Shown: positions 9,710 to 19,046 of the stretch, in pieces
Position numbering within the stretch: position 1 is the first letter of the stretch
How the letters are laid out: each line of letters begins with the position of its first letter
Assembly: GCA_044228685.1 (NCBI GenBank)
Contig: JBGAUL010000001.1
Span: 186,001-250,000, forward strand
DNA length: 64,000 bases
Direction: 5' to 3'
From: JBBATK01 sp044228685
GTDB lineage: Bacteria; Bacteroidota; Ignavibacteria; Kapaibacteriales; NICIL-2
The notes under the pieces: model-generated
Database searches by the model: none
Seen by the model: the letters and a program-made list of their open reading frames with translations, nothing else
What the model was told of the DNA's origin: nothing
Position numbers and translations under genes: made by a program

Positions 9710-11970
9710 CGAATAATGTACAGACGCAAGATCTTGCGTCTCTTCAAAGCCAATTGACTCAAGCAGAAGCAGAAGAAGCAAAGGGCAACTACGACGAAGC
9801 CGAGCGTCTATCGAAGCAGGTGTTTGCAGCAGTGTCAAGCAAAATTCTTGAAGAACCCGCAGACACAAAACGCACTGCACTGCAAGCAGAAGCAACCTGC
9901 ATTCTTGGAAGAGTCTGCGTGAGGCGTGGTGACTACGCCCAAGCGCTAGAGTATCTGCAAAGCTCACTGCAATCAAGCGAGCAGATAAACGACAAGGCAG
10001 GCATCGCCAAAGCTCTCGGCAACATCGGCTCTGTGTATAGTAATACCAGCGACTATTCACAGGCTCTGAAGTATCACAATAAGGCTCTGAGTATAGCCGA
10101 AGAGTTAGGCAACAAGTCGCTAGTAGGAGCATCGCATGGAAACATCGGACTTGTGCACTTTAATCTCAGCGACTACGCGAAGTCCCTGGAGTGTTACGGC
10201 ACGGCCCTCGGTAATGCCGAAGAGTTAGGCAACAAGTCGGCAGTAGCAACATGGCTAGGCAACATCGGCAATGTTCACTTGTATCTCAGCGACTACCCGA
10301 AGGCCCTTGAGTATCTCGGCAAGGCCCTCGGCATAGCCGAAGAGTTAGGCAACAAAGCCAGAATGGCAGAGCACCTCAGTCACATCGGTCTTGTGCTATG
10401 TGATCTCGGCGACTACCTGAAGGCCCTGGAGTATCACGGCAATGCACTCAGTATAGCCGAAGAGTTCGGTAACAAGTCGCAAGTGGCACCAATACTTGGC
10501 AACATCGGCTCTGTGCACTTTTATCTCAGCGACTACCCGAAGGCTCTGGAGTATTACGGCAAGGCCCTCGGCATAGCCGAAGAGTTAGGCAACAAGTCGG
10601 GAGTAGCAACATGGCTCGGCAACATCGGCAATGTGTACTCGTCTTTCAGCGACTACCCGAAGGCTCTGGAGTATTACAACAAGGCACTCGGCATAGTGGA
10701 AGAGTTAGGTTACAAGTTGGAAGTAGCAACATGGCTCTGCAACATCGGCGTTGTACACTTGTATCTGAGCGACCACTCGAGGGCCCTGAAGTATCTCGGC
10801 AAGGCTCTCAGCATAGAAGAAGAGTTAGGCAACAAGTCGGGTGTAGCAAGCGCTCTCGGCAACATTGGCGATGTGCACATGAAACTCAGTGACTACGCGA
10901 AGGCGCAAGAATACTTCGAGCGAGGATTGGGTTTGCAAGAGGAGCTCGGGCGGAGGTCATCCGTCGGGGAAATCAAAAGGTCACTTGGCGAGCTCTATGC
11001 AATCGAATTAAACCCAAATCGAGACGAGTCCAAGGCAGAAGCCTATCTGTTGGATTCGATCACTGTGAGCGAAGAACTTGGAAGCAAGAAATATGATGCT
11101 CATAAAACATTGGCAGATTTATATGCAAAGCAAAAGCGCTGGGAAGAGTCACACTACCACATTGTAAAATACTTTACGCTGAAAGAGGACGTGCAGAGCG
11201 AGGAAGCAAGGAAGAAAGCTCAACTCATGGAGCAGCAGAAGCAGATAGCTGAGCGAGAGAAGGAGATATCTATAGCTAAAGCAGCCGCAGATGCACAGAT
11301 GTCCGCAACAACGACGTTGTTGTATAAAGTGCTACCCCAGAGTGTGGCCACGCGCATGATAGAGGGCGAAGCAGAAATCGCAGACTACTTCCCCCAAGTC
11401 TCCATCCTCTTCGCCGACATCGCCGGCTTCACCCCCATCTCCGCCGACATGCCTGCAATCGTCGTCGTTCGCTTCCTCAACTATGTCTTCGGCGAGTTCG
11501 ATCGCATCATCAAAAAACACGGCTGCGAGAAAATCAAAACCATTGGTGATGGATATATGGCTGTATGCGGCGCACCTGTCGAATGCGCTGATCATGCAGA
11601 GCGTCTCGCTTCAGCAGCACTCGAAATGCAACAGACAATTTCTCTACCTGAATCAATTGCCGAGTTTATGCCATCCGGAGTTGAATTCGGAATTCGTATT
11701 GGCTTGCACACAGGATCAGTGGTTGCGGGAGTGATTGGCGAGGAGCGCTTTGTGTATGATGTCTACAGCGACGCAGTAAATACTGCGGCGCGCATGGAGA
11801 GTCATGGCGAAGAAAATCGCATCCACTGTTCGAATGACTTCTATCGTCATCTGCAGAATCGTTTTGCGATGACGAAGAATACGAATCATGGATTTGTGTT
11901 TGAGAAGCGTGGGGAGATGGAGATAAAGGGTAAGGGGATGATGAGGACGTATTTCTTGGAGAGAGTATGA
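9706..11970 (+). CDS. TPR-adenylate cyclase, class III (8 TPR units)
   Basis: This is a 754-residue protein. The N-terminus (QDLASLQSQLTQAEAE) is shared with the genes at 5445 and 16441, marking a sister group. Eight canonical 40-residue TPR units run from about 105 to 425, with unusually uniform YPKALEY helices. Catalytic residues Asp571, Lys611, Asp615, Asp685, Asn692 and Arg696 are intact. A coiled linker (EREKEISIAKAAADAQ) leads into the domain. No membrane segment is seen, so it is probably cytoplasmic. It is coupled at both ends by ATGA overlaps; the stop here is reached through GTATGA rather than the commoner GCATGA. Confidence 0.93.
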   Translation: MTNNVQTQDLASLQSQLTQAEAEEAKGNYDEAERLSKQVFAAVSSKILEEPADTKRTALQAEATCILGRVCVRRGDYAQALEYLQSSLQSSEQINDKAGIAKALGNIGSVYSNTSDYSQALKYHNKALSIAEELGNKSLVGASHGNIGLVHFNLSDYAKSLECYGTALGNAEELGNKSAVATWLGNIGNVHLYLSDYPKALEYLGKALGIAEELGNKARMAEHLSHIGLVLCDLGDYLKALEYHGNALSIAEEFGNKSQVAPILGNIGSVHFYLSDYPKALEYYGKALGIAEELGNKSGVATWLGNIGNVYSSFSDYPKALEYYNKALGIVEELGYKLEVATWLCNIGVVHLYLSDHSRALKYLGKALSIEEELGNKSGVASALGNIGDVHMKLSDYAKAQEYFERGLGLQEELGRRSSVGEIKRSLGELYAIELNPNRDESKAEAYLLDSITVSEELGSKKYDAHKTLADLYAKQKRWEESHYHIVKYFTLKEDVQSEEARKKAQLMEQQKQIAEREKEISIAKAAADAQMSATTTLLYKVLPQSVATRMIEGEAEIADYFPQVSILFADIAGFTPISADMPAIVVVRFLNYVFGEFDRIIKKHGCEKIKTIGDGYMAVCGAPVECADHAERLASAALEMQQTISLPESIAEFMPSGVEFGIRIGLHTGSVVAGVIGEERFVYDVYSDAVNTAARMESHGEENRIHCSNDFYRHLQNRFAMTKNTNHGFVFEKRGEMEIKGKGMMRTYFLERV

Positions 11971-14318
11971 CACTTCATGAACTCAAGGAGCTACTTGCGC
12001 AGGCAACGGAACATAGTGATATAGGTAGCTACGAAGAAGCTGAAAGGAAAATCGGGCAGGCTCTGTCGTCTCTGGGCACAACATACTCTATGCGACGATC
12101 TGAACCCGACTACGTGTCACTCAAACTACGCGCAACACGCTTGCTTGGAGTGGTCGCATGGAAACGGGGGGATTTTAATAAGGCACTTGATCTTTATAAA
12201 CTGACCTTGCTTGAGTGTGAAGAGATAGATGATCGCCCGGAACTCCTTGCCGTATTGGGTAACATTGCGCTCGCGCATTGGAGTCTTTCAAATTACTCAG
12301 TAGCCTTGGATTATTGTGAGAGAGCACTCTCCCTCGCTGAACAGTTAGGCGACATAAAAGGAGCAGCGGCTCAACTTGGCACAATGGGGAATGTTTACTT
12401 GAGTCTTGCCAGTTATCCGAAGGCACTGGAGTGTTATGTCAAAGCTCTTCGGATAGCTCAGGATATCGATGATAGGGAAAAAATTGCATTGTGGTATGGG
12501 AATATCGGTGGCATATACGGACATACACTGGAACACTCAAAGGCACTAGAGTTTTATTCAAAGGCTCTTGAGATGAGTGAGGAAATAGGGGACAAGGCAG
12601 GATCGGCTAGGCATCTGGGCAATATCGGTGTAGTACACTTGAACCTCTCGGACTACCCGAAGGCGCTGGAGTATTATACAAGAGCATTGAGCATCAATGA
12701 GGAAATTGGCAATAAGGCGGGGGTAGCCACATGGCTTGGTAACACAGGTGTTATATACGTGAACCTCTCGGACTATCCGAAGGCGTTGGAGTATTACGGT
12801 CGTGCTTTGAGTATCGCTGAAACACTTGGAGATAATGCGGGAGTTGCAAACCATCTTGGCAATATCGGACTCGCCTATTATTACCTCTCTGACTACCCTA
12901 AGGCACTTGAGTATTTCGCAAAGGCATTAGACTTGGATGAAAAAGTGGGGAACGAGGTGGGGACAGCAAGACATCTTGGAAACATAGGACTAGTGCACAG
13001 TGACCTCTCTGACTACCCGATGGCATTACAGTACTACAGCAAAGCGTTGAGTATCGATGAGAGGCTCAGCAACAAAGCTGGTGTTGCAAGGCACCTCGTT
13101 AATATCGGAAACGTATTCACAATTCTCTTAGACTTTCACCAAGCGGTGGAATATTATAACAGAGCACTAAGTATTGACGAAGAAGTAGGTGATAATACTG
13201 GAATGGCAATAGATCTTGGAAATCTCGGTAGCGTTTACGAAAAAATGCGTGACTATGAAAATGCGTTGGCTTGTTATTCAAGAGCGAAACGAACGCTTAG
13301 CGAGCTTGGTTTGCAGTCCGAGGTTGGCGAACTCGATGGCAGCATAGGCTCAGTGCTTGCACACCCAGAAAATCCTCATCGAAACGAGGAAAAAGCTGAA
13401 GCACATTTGCTTAAATCAATCTCTGTCAGTCGTGAGTTGCACACAAAGAAATACGAGGCACACAAAGTACTTGCTGATTTATACAAGAGTCAACAGCGTT
13501 GGAAAGAGTGTCAGGAGCAGTTTGAGATGTACCACAAACTGAAGGAGGAAGTGCAAAGCGAGGAAGCAATAAAGATCGCTACAACGATTGAACAAAAGAG
13601 ACAGATAGCAGAGAGAGAAAAAGAAATCGCTATCGCCAAAGCTGTTGCAGACGCAAAGCACCTGGCAACGGAAGAACTTCTCCATAACGTTCTTCCACCA
13701 ACCATTGCCTACCGAATATTAGAAGGTGAAAATCTCATTGCTGAAAAACTGACCAATGTGTCTGTTCTCTTTGCGGATATCGTTGGCTTTACCCCACTCT
13801 CTCAATTCGTCAAGGCAGAAGAGTTGGTGGAAGGATTGAACCGAATCTTCTCATCATTTGACGCCTTGGCGGAGAAGCATGGATTGGAAAAAATTAAAAC
13901 AATTGGCGATGCATATATGGTTGTTTCTGGCGCGCCGGAGGCACGCGAGGATCATGCTGAAGCATTAGCTCTTTGCGCAATGGAAATGATAAAGACGATG
14001 AAGGATTTTAGATGGAAGGCTAGCGGTGAGCAGATACACATACGTATCGGTATTCACTGCGGAGATGTGGTAGCTGGAGTCATAGGCAAGAAGAAGTTCG
14101 CTTATGATTTATGGGGTGATACTGTGAACACGGCGAGTCGAATGGAGAGTCACGGCGAAGCCGGTAAGATCCATATAAGCGATGAGTTTTACTTCCAACT
14201 TAAAAACCGCATCGAGGCAACCGGCGATGACTTTGGTGGAATCCGATTTGATGAGCGTGACGGAATGGAGATAAAAGGCAAAGGGATGATGCGCACCTAT
14301 TTTCTGGAGAGGGCATGA
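11967..14318 (+). CDS. TPR-adenylate cyclase, class III (HGLEKIK subtype)
   Basis: This is a 783-residue protein. Nine TPR units (about 95-450) are followed by a coiled linker ending in LLHNVLPPTIAYRILEGE. The cyclase domain belongs to a second subtype with LFADIVGFTPLS, FSSFDALAEKHGLEKIK and KKKFAYDLWGDTVNTASRME, closest in this window to the cyclases at 19047 and 52102. Expected active residues are Asp604, Lys644, Asp648 and Asp714, followed by Asn and Arg. It keeps the array's C-terminal KGKGMMRTYFLERA and both 4-base overlaps, so a foreign catalytic subtype sits in the same gene frame as its neighbours. That fits either an old divergence or a domain swap. Confidence 0.93.
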   Translation: MTLHELKELLAQATEHSDIGSYEEAERKIGQALSSLGTTYSMRRSEPDYVSLKLRATRLLGVVAWKRGDFNKALDLYKLTLLECEEIDDRPELLAVLGNIALAHWSLSNYSVALDYCERALSLAEQLGDIKGAAAQLGTMGNVYLSLASYPKALECYVKALRIAQDIDDREKIALWYGNIGGIYGHTLEHSKALEFYSKALEMSEEIGDKAGSARHLGNIGVVHLNLSDYPKALEYYTRALSINEEIGNKAGVATWLGNTGVIYVNLSDYPKALEYYGRALSIAETLGDNAGVANHLGNIGLAYYYLSDYPKALEYFAKALDLDEKVGNEVGTARHLGNIGLVHSDLSDYPMALQYYSKALSIDERLSNKAGVARHLVNIGNVFTILLDFHQAVEYYNRALSIDEEVGDNTGMAIDLGNLGSVYEKMRDYENALACYSRAKRTLSELGLQSEVGELDGSIGSVLAHPENPHRNEEKAEAHLLKSISVSRELHTKKYEAHKVLADLYKSQQRWKECQEQFEMYHKLKEEVQSEEAIKIATTIEQKRQIAEREKEIAIAKAVADAKHLATEELLHNVLPPTIAYRILEGENLIAEKLTNVSVLFADIVGFTPLSQFVKAEELVEGLNRIFSSFDALAEKHGLEKIKTIGDAYMVVSGAPEAREDHAEALALCAMEMIKTMKDFRWKASGEQIHIRIGIHCGDVVAGVIGKKKFAYDLWGDTVNTASRMESHGEAGKIHISDEFYFQLKNRIEATGDDFGGIRFDERDGMEIKGKGMMRTYFLERA

Positions 14319-16444
14319 GTCAGAATTTAAGCGATGCTGAAATGGAGCAAGCTTTTGAGGCACAACTCGTTCGTGCGGACGAGGCATTGGAGACTTTTAA
14401 TTACAGAGATGCGGAGAGTATTGCGCTTGACGTGCTTGAGACGGCAAATGCCGATCACTCTTTTAACGCTCGCTACGAAGCTTCGGCGCATAGAATACTT
14501 GGAATGGCTTCGATCAAGCAAGGTCGATTTACAACTGCGTTCGAGCACTTCACTCATGCGATGCATCGCTTCGAAGACCTAGGCGACAAATTGAATGCGG
14601 CTGTTATGCTGAACAACATTGGCAATGTACACTCTGCACTTGGCGAGAGCGATAAAGCATACGACTACTATCAGAAAGCTCTTCTTATAGACGAAGAGAT
14701 CGGAAACCGGATCGGCGTATCATCAAGACTTGGAAACATTGGCAACGTGCATTCCAGTCGGGCTGAATACAGTCAAGCAATCGAGTATTACAATCGCGCC
14801 TTAAGTATTTCGCAGGAACTCGGCGATGAGCAGGCTACAGCTATGCACACGTGCAACCTTGGTTTGGCATATGGTCAGCTGTCTCAGTATGCAACAGCTC
14901 TTCAGTGCTTCTCAACCTCTCTCAGTTTATACGAACAGCTCGGTGAGCAATCAAGAGTAGCTATGCTCATGGGCAATATTGGAAATGTGTATCAGCAAGT
15001 TTCTGAAAGTGCGCTGGCCATTGAGTATCACTTGAAAGCCTTGAGTATAGACGAAGAGTTGGGAAACAAGGCAGGCATTGCAGTACATACCGGGAATATT
15101 GGAAACATACACGTTGCACTCGAGGACTACTCAACTGCACTTGATTATTACAACACCGCTCTTGCTATAGAGGAAGAACTTGGAAACCGTTATGGCGTCG
15201 CCAACCTATTAGGCAATATTGGTCTAGCCTATTGGCATCTCAACGACTTTTCAAAAGCGCTGGATTTCTTCCAGCAGGCTTTGAACATAGCTCGTGAAAT
15301 TAAGAGCAAGGCGCTGATCGCAACACATCTTGTGAAAGTCGGAACAGTATATGAACGACTTGAGTTGTATGATCAAGCGCGCGAGTGTTTCGAACAAGGA
15401 TATGCAATGGAGAATGAGCTCGGTCGCCGAGCGCAAGCTGTAGAGATTATTGGAATGTTAGGCGAGCTGTTCTCCAATCCTCGCTATGCAGACCACGACG
15501 AAGCACTAGCAGAAAAGTACTTACTTGAGTCGATTGCTGTTAGTACTGAATTGGGAACAAAGAAATTAGACGTACGAAAAGTACTGTCGGACTTGTACAA
15601 GAGACAAGAGAAATGGCAAGAGCACTCAAGATACTTGGCCGAGTACTATGAGATGAAAGACGAGGTCAACAGCGAGGAAGCCAGGAAGAGCGCGCTACAC
15701 GCAGATCAGCAGCGCCAGATTGCAGAGCGAGAAAGAGAGCTAAATCTGGCAAGAACAGTAGCAGAGGTAAAGCTACTTGCAACCACTAGCCTATTGCACA
15801 AAGTTCTTCCGGAGTCTGTCGCGTCCCGTATGATAAATGGCGAAGAAGAAATTGCAGACTACTTTACTTCAGTCTCCATCCTCTTTGCCGACATCGCCGG
15901 CTTCACACCCATCTCCGCCGACATGCCCGCCATCGTCGTCGTTCGTTTCCTCAATTACGTCTTTGGCGAATTCGATCGCATCATCAAAAAACACGGCTGC
16001 GAAAAAATAAAAACTATTGGCGATGGATACATGGCTGTATGTGGTGCGCCTGTTACATGTGACGATCACGCGGAGCGTTTGGCGGCTGCGGCTCTTGAGA
16101 TGCAACAGACTATTTCTCTTCCGGAATCAATCGCTGAGTTCATGCCATCCGGCGTTGAGTTTGGAATTCGCATTGGATTGCACACAGGATCTGTTGTTGC
16201 CGGTGTCATTGGTGAGGAGCGTTTTGTTTATGACATCTATAGCGATGCTGTGAATACGGCAGCGCGTATGGAAAGTCATGGCGAAGAGAATCGCATTCAT
16301 TGTTCCAATGATTTCTATCGTCATCTGCAGAATCGTTTTGCGATGACGAAGAATACGAATCACGGATTTGTGTTTGCGAAGCGAGGGGAGATGGAGATAA
16401 AGGGTAAGGGTCTAATGCGCACCTATTTTTTGGAGAAAGCATGA
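14315..16444 (+). CDS. TPR-adenylate cyclase, class III
   Basis: This is a 709-residue protein. The N-terminal 85 residues are unlike those of its neighbours. Seven diverged TPR units follow (about 90-370), then a linker (EREREL, ARTVAEVKLLATTSLLHKVLP) and a cyclase domain nearly identical to those at 965-9706. Asp526, Lys566, Asp570, Asp640, Asn647 and Arg651 are present. A small local difference, VTCDDHAERL instead of VECADHAERL, is shared only with the gene immediately downstream, a sign of exchange between adjacent copies. Four-base overlaps are present on both sides. Confidence 0.92.
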   Translation: MSQNLSDAEMEQAFEAQLVRADEALETFNYRDAESIALDVLETANADHSFNARYEASAHRILGMASIKQGRFTTAFEHFTHAMHRFEDLGDKLNAAVMLNNIGNVHSALGESDKAYDYYQKALLIDEEIGNRIGVSSRLGNIGNVHSSRAEYSQAIEYYNRALSISQELGDEQATAMHTCNLGLAYGQLSQYATALQCFSTSLSLYEQLGEQSRVAMLMGNIGNVYQQVSESALAIEYHLKALSIDEELGNKAGIAVHTGNIGNIHVALEDYSTALDYYNTALAIEEELGNRYGVANLLGNIGLAYWHLNDFSKALDFFQQALNIAREIKSKALIATHLVKVGTVYERLELYDQARECFEQGYAMENELGRRAQAVEIIGMLGELFSNPRYADHDEALAEKYLLESIAVSTELGTKKLDVRKVLSDLYKRQEKWQEHSRYLAEYYEMKDEVNSEEARKSALHADQQRQIAERERELNLARTVAEVKLLATTSLLHKVLPESVASRMINGEEEIADYFTSVSILFADIAGFTPISADMPAIVVVRFLNYVFGEFDRIIKKHGCEKIKTIGDGYMAVCGAPVTCDDHAERLAAAALEMQQTISLPESIAEFMPSGVEFGIRIGLHTGSVVAGVIGEERFVYDIYSDAVNTAARMESHGEENRIHCSNDFYRHLQNRFAMTKNTNHGFVFAKRGEMEIKGKGLMRTYFLEKA

Positions 16445-18705
16445 CGAATAATCTACAGACGCAGGATCTTGCGTCTCTTCAAAGCCAACTGACACAAGCA
16501 GATGCAGCAGAAGCTCAAGGCAACTACGACGAAGCAGAGCGGCTATCGCAGCAGGTGCTCGCGGCTCTATCAAGCCGAAGCCTTGAAGAACAAACTGATA
16601 CAGAGAGTATTAAACTGCAAGCAGAGTCAACCCGCATCCTCGGAATTGTCTGCTGGAGACGCGGAGACTACCCCCAAGCGTTGGAGTATCTGCAAAGCTC
16701 ACTACATTCAAGCGAGCAGATAAACGACAAGGCAGGCATGGCCAAGTCTATCGGCACCATCGGCATTGTGCACGCTCTACTCGGCGACTACCCGAAAGCC
16801 CTGGAGCATTACGGCAAGGCATTGAGCATAGCCGAAGCGTTAGGCAACAAGTCGGGAGTAGCTACCAGTCTCGGCAACATCGGCCTTTTGCACAGGGATC
16901 TCAGCGACTACCCGAAAGCCCTGGAGTATTATGGCAAGGCACTGAACATAAATGAAGAGTTAGGCAACGTGTCCGGAGTAGCAACCAGTCTAGGCCACAT
17001 GGGCAGTGTGCACAGGTTACTTAGCGATTACCCAAAGGCTCTAGAGTACTACGGCAAGGCACTGGGCATAGCCGAAGAGTTAGGCAACAAGACGTTATTA
17101 GCATCCATGCATGGCGGCATCGGCAATGTACACACTAGTCTCAGCGACTACCCGAAGGCTCTAGATTATTACGGCATGGCACTGAGCTTAGCCGAAGAGT
17201 TAGGCAACACGTCAGGAGTGGCAACATGGCTTGGCAACATCGGCAATGTACACGAAGAGCTCAGCGACTACCCGAAGGCCCTGGAGTATTTCGGCAAGGC
17301 ACTGAACCTAGCCGAAGAGTTAGGCAACAAGTCAGGAGTGGCAACCCATCTTGGCAACATCGGCATTGTGCACGGTGATCTCAGCGACTACCCGAAGGCA
17401 CTGGAGTATTGCGGTAGGGCATTGGGTATAGCCGAAGAATTAGGCAACAAGTCGGTAGTAGCAACAATGCTCGGCTACATCGGTATTGTGCACGCGTCTC
17501 TCAACGACAACCCGAAGGCTCTAGAGTATTACGGCAAAGCTCTGAGCATAGCCGAAGAGTTAGGCAACAAGTCAGAAGTAGCAGTACAACTCGGCAACCT
17601 CGGCCGAATGCACATGAAGCTCAGTGAATACGCACAGGCTCAAGAATACTTAGAGCGTGGTATGAGTTTGAATGATGAGCTCGGGAGGAGGTCAGAGGTC
17701 GGAGAATTCAAAAGGTCACTGGGCGAGCTCTATGCGAGCGAATCAAACCCAAACCGCGACGAGGCGAAGGCCGAAGCCTATCTATTGGATTCGATCGCAG
17801 TGAGCGAAGAGCTTGGAACGAAGAAATACGATGCACACAAAACATTGGCAGAATTATATGAGAAGCAGAAGCGCTGGGAAGAGTCACACTACCACGTCGT
17901 AAAGTACTTCACACTGAAAGAGGATGTCCAGAGCGATGAGGCAAAGAAGAAAGCTCAGCTAATGGAGCAGCAGAAACAGATAGCTGAGCGAGAGAAGGAG
18001 ATAGCTATAGCCAAGGCAGCAGCAGATGCTCAAATGAGTGCAACAACGACGTTGCTATATAAAGTACTACCCCAGAGTGTCGCAACGCGTATGATAGAGG
18101 GTGAAGAAGAAATTGCTGATTATTTCACCAACGTTTCTATCCTCTTTGCCGACATCGCCGGCTTCACACCCATCTCCGCCGACATGCCGGCCATCGTAGT
18201 CGTTCGTTTTCTCAACTACGTCTTTGGTGAGTTTGACCGTATAATCAAAAAGCACGGCTGCGAAAAAATCAAAACAATTGGTGATGGCTATATGGCTGTG
18301 TGTGGCGCGCCTGTTACGTGTGATGATCACGCAGAGCGATTAGCTGCTGCAGCACTGGAGATGCAACAAACAATTTCCCTACCTGAATCAATCGCTGAAT
18401 TCATGCCATCCGGCGTTGAGTTTGGAATACGCATTGGCTTGCACACAGGATCTGTTGTTGCAGGGGTAATTGGTGAAGAGCGTTTTGTCTATGATATCTA
18501 TTCTGATGCGGTGAATACAGCGGCGCGAATGGAGAGTCATGGCGAAGAGAATCGCATTCACTGTTCCAACGATTTCTATCGTCACTTGCAGAATCGTTTT
18601 GCGATGACGAAGAATACGAATCACGGATTTGTGTTTGAGAAGCGAGGGGAGATGGAGATAAAGGGGAAGGGGATGATGAGGACGTATTTTTTGGAGAGAG
18701 GATGA
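16441..18705 (+). CDS. TPR-adenylate cyclase, class III (8 TPR units)
   Basis: This is a 754-residue sister of the genes at 5445 and 9706 by its N-terminus (LQTQDLASLQSQLTQ) and by its eight uniform TPR units (about 105-425). Catalytic residues Asp571, Lys611, Asp615, Asp685, Asn692 and Arg696 are intact and the tail is KGKGMMRTYFLERG. Its stop overlaps an ATG at 18702 that begins only a short frameshifted remnant, so the chain of overlapping intact genes is broken here. It is the last copy before palindromic elements appear in the array. Confidence 0.93.
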   Translation: MTNNLQTQDLASLQSQLTQADAAEAQGNYDEAERLSQQVLAALSSRSLEEQTDTESIKLQAESTRILGIVCWRRGDYPQALEYLQSSLHSSEQINDKAGMAKSIGTIGIVHALLGDYPKALEHYGKALSIAEALGNKSGVATSLGNIGLLHRDLSDYPKALEYYGKALNINEELGNVSGVATSLGHMGSVHRLLSDYPKALEYYGKALGIAEELGNKTLLASMHGGIGNVHTSLSDYPKALDYYGMALSLAEELGNTSGVATWLGNIGNVHEELSDYPKALEYFGKALNLAEELGNKSGVATHLGNIGIVHGDLSDYPKALEYCGRALGIAEELGNKSVVATMLGYIGIVHASLNDNPKALEYYGKALSIAEELGNKSEVAVQLGNLGRMHMKLSEYAQAQEYLERGMSLNDELGRRSEVGEFKRSLGELYASESNPNRDEAKAEAYLLDSIAVSEELGTKKYDAHKTLAELYEKQKRWEESHYHVVKYFTLKEDVQSDEAKKKAQLMEQQKQIAEREKEIAIAKAAADAQMSATTTLLYKVLPQSVATRMIEGEEEIADYFTNVSILFADIAGFTPISADMPAIVVVRFLNYVFGEFDRIIKKHGCEKIKTIGDGYMAVCGAPVTCDDHAERLAAAALEMQQTISLPESIAEFMPSGVEFGIRIGLHTGSVVAGVIGEERFVYDIYSDAVNTAARMESHGEENRIHCSNDFYRHLQNRFAMTKNTNHGFVFEKRGEMEIKGKGMMRTYFLERG

Positions 18706-19011
18706 GATACGAGGCTTGGCAAAGTTCGGGTAGAATAGCACTCGATACTGTGCGTCGTGTCAATTACGGAACAGTAGATCGTCGTGAGTACCCAACCCCA
18801 CCTAACCCCACCCCAGCCCTCCCCCGAAGGGGAGGGAGCTACGTTGGATGTAGACTCTTTAGATCAGTCAATTCAGAAAGCCCTCCCCTCGGGGGAGAGT
18901 TTGGGTTGGGTTCGGTCTCGAGGTGAATTTCGCTTCATTCCACGTGGCGAAATTGACATAAAAGGTAAAGGTCTAATGCGGACCTACTTCCTCGAAACTT
19001 CCATAGCTTGA
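18702..19011 (+). pseudogene. Remnant cyclase gene: overlapping start plus orphan C-terminal tail
   Basis: An ATG at 18702 overlaps the previous stop in the usual ATGA way and begins MRYEAWQ, resembling the start of the gene at 3442 (MRYDEL). The frame is then lost. A second frame, open from 18778 to the stop at 19009-19011, encodes a palindromic element followed by FRFIPRGEIDIKGKGLMRTY, the normal cyclase tail. All TPR and catalytic sequence between is missing. The simplest reading is an internal deletion of a whole array gene that left its two ends. A short protein could still be made from GTG 18784, but it would contain no catalytic residues. Confidence 0.7.
18804..18912. repeat. REP-like palindromic element, copy A
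   Basis: Two inverted halves, each with its own small hairpin (CCCTCCCC-CGAA-GGGGAGGG and its mate), flank a 36-base spacer. It lies in the orphan tail remnant and reads in frame as PPQPSPEGEGA, a 12-residue spacer, then KALPSGE. The second half has a few changes (SLGWV instead of GLGGV). Confidence 0.85.
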
Positions 19012-19046
19012 CTTGTATTCGACACACCAACACACTGCCTTCAATC

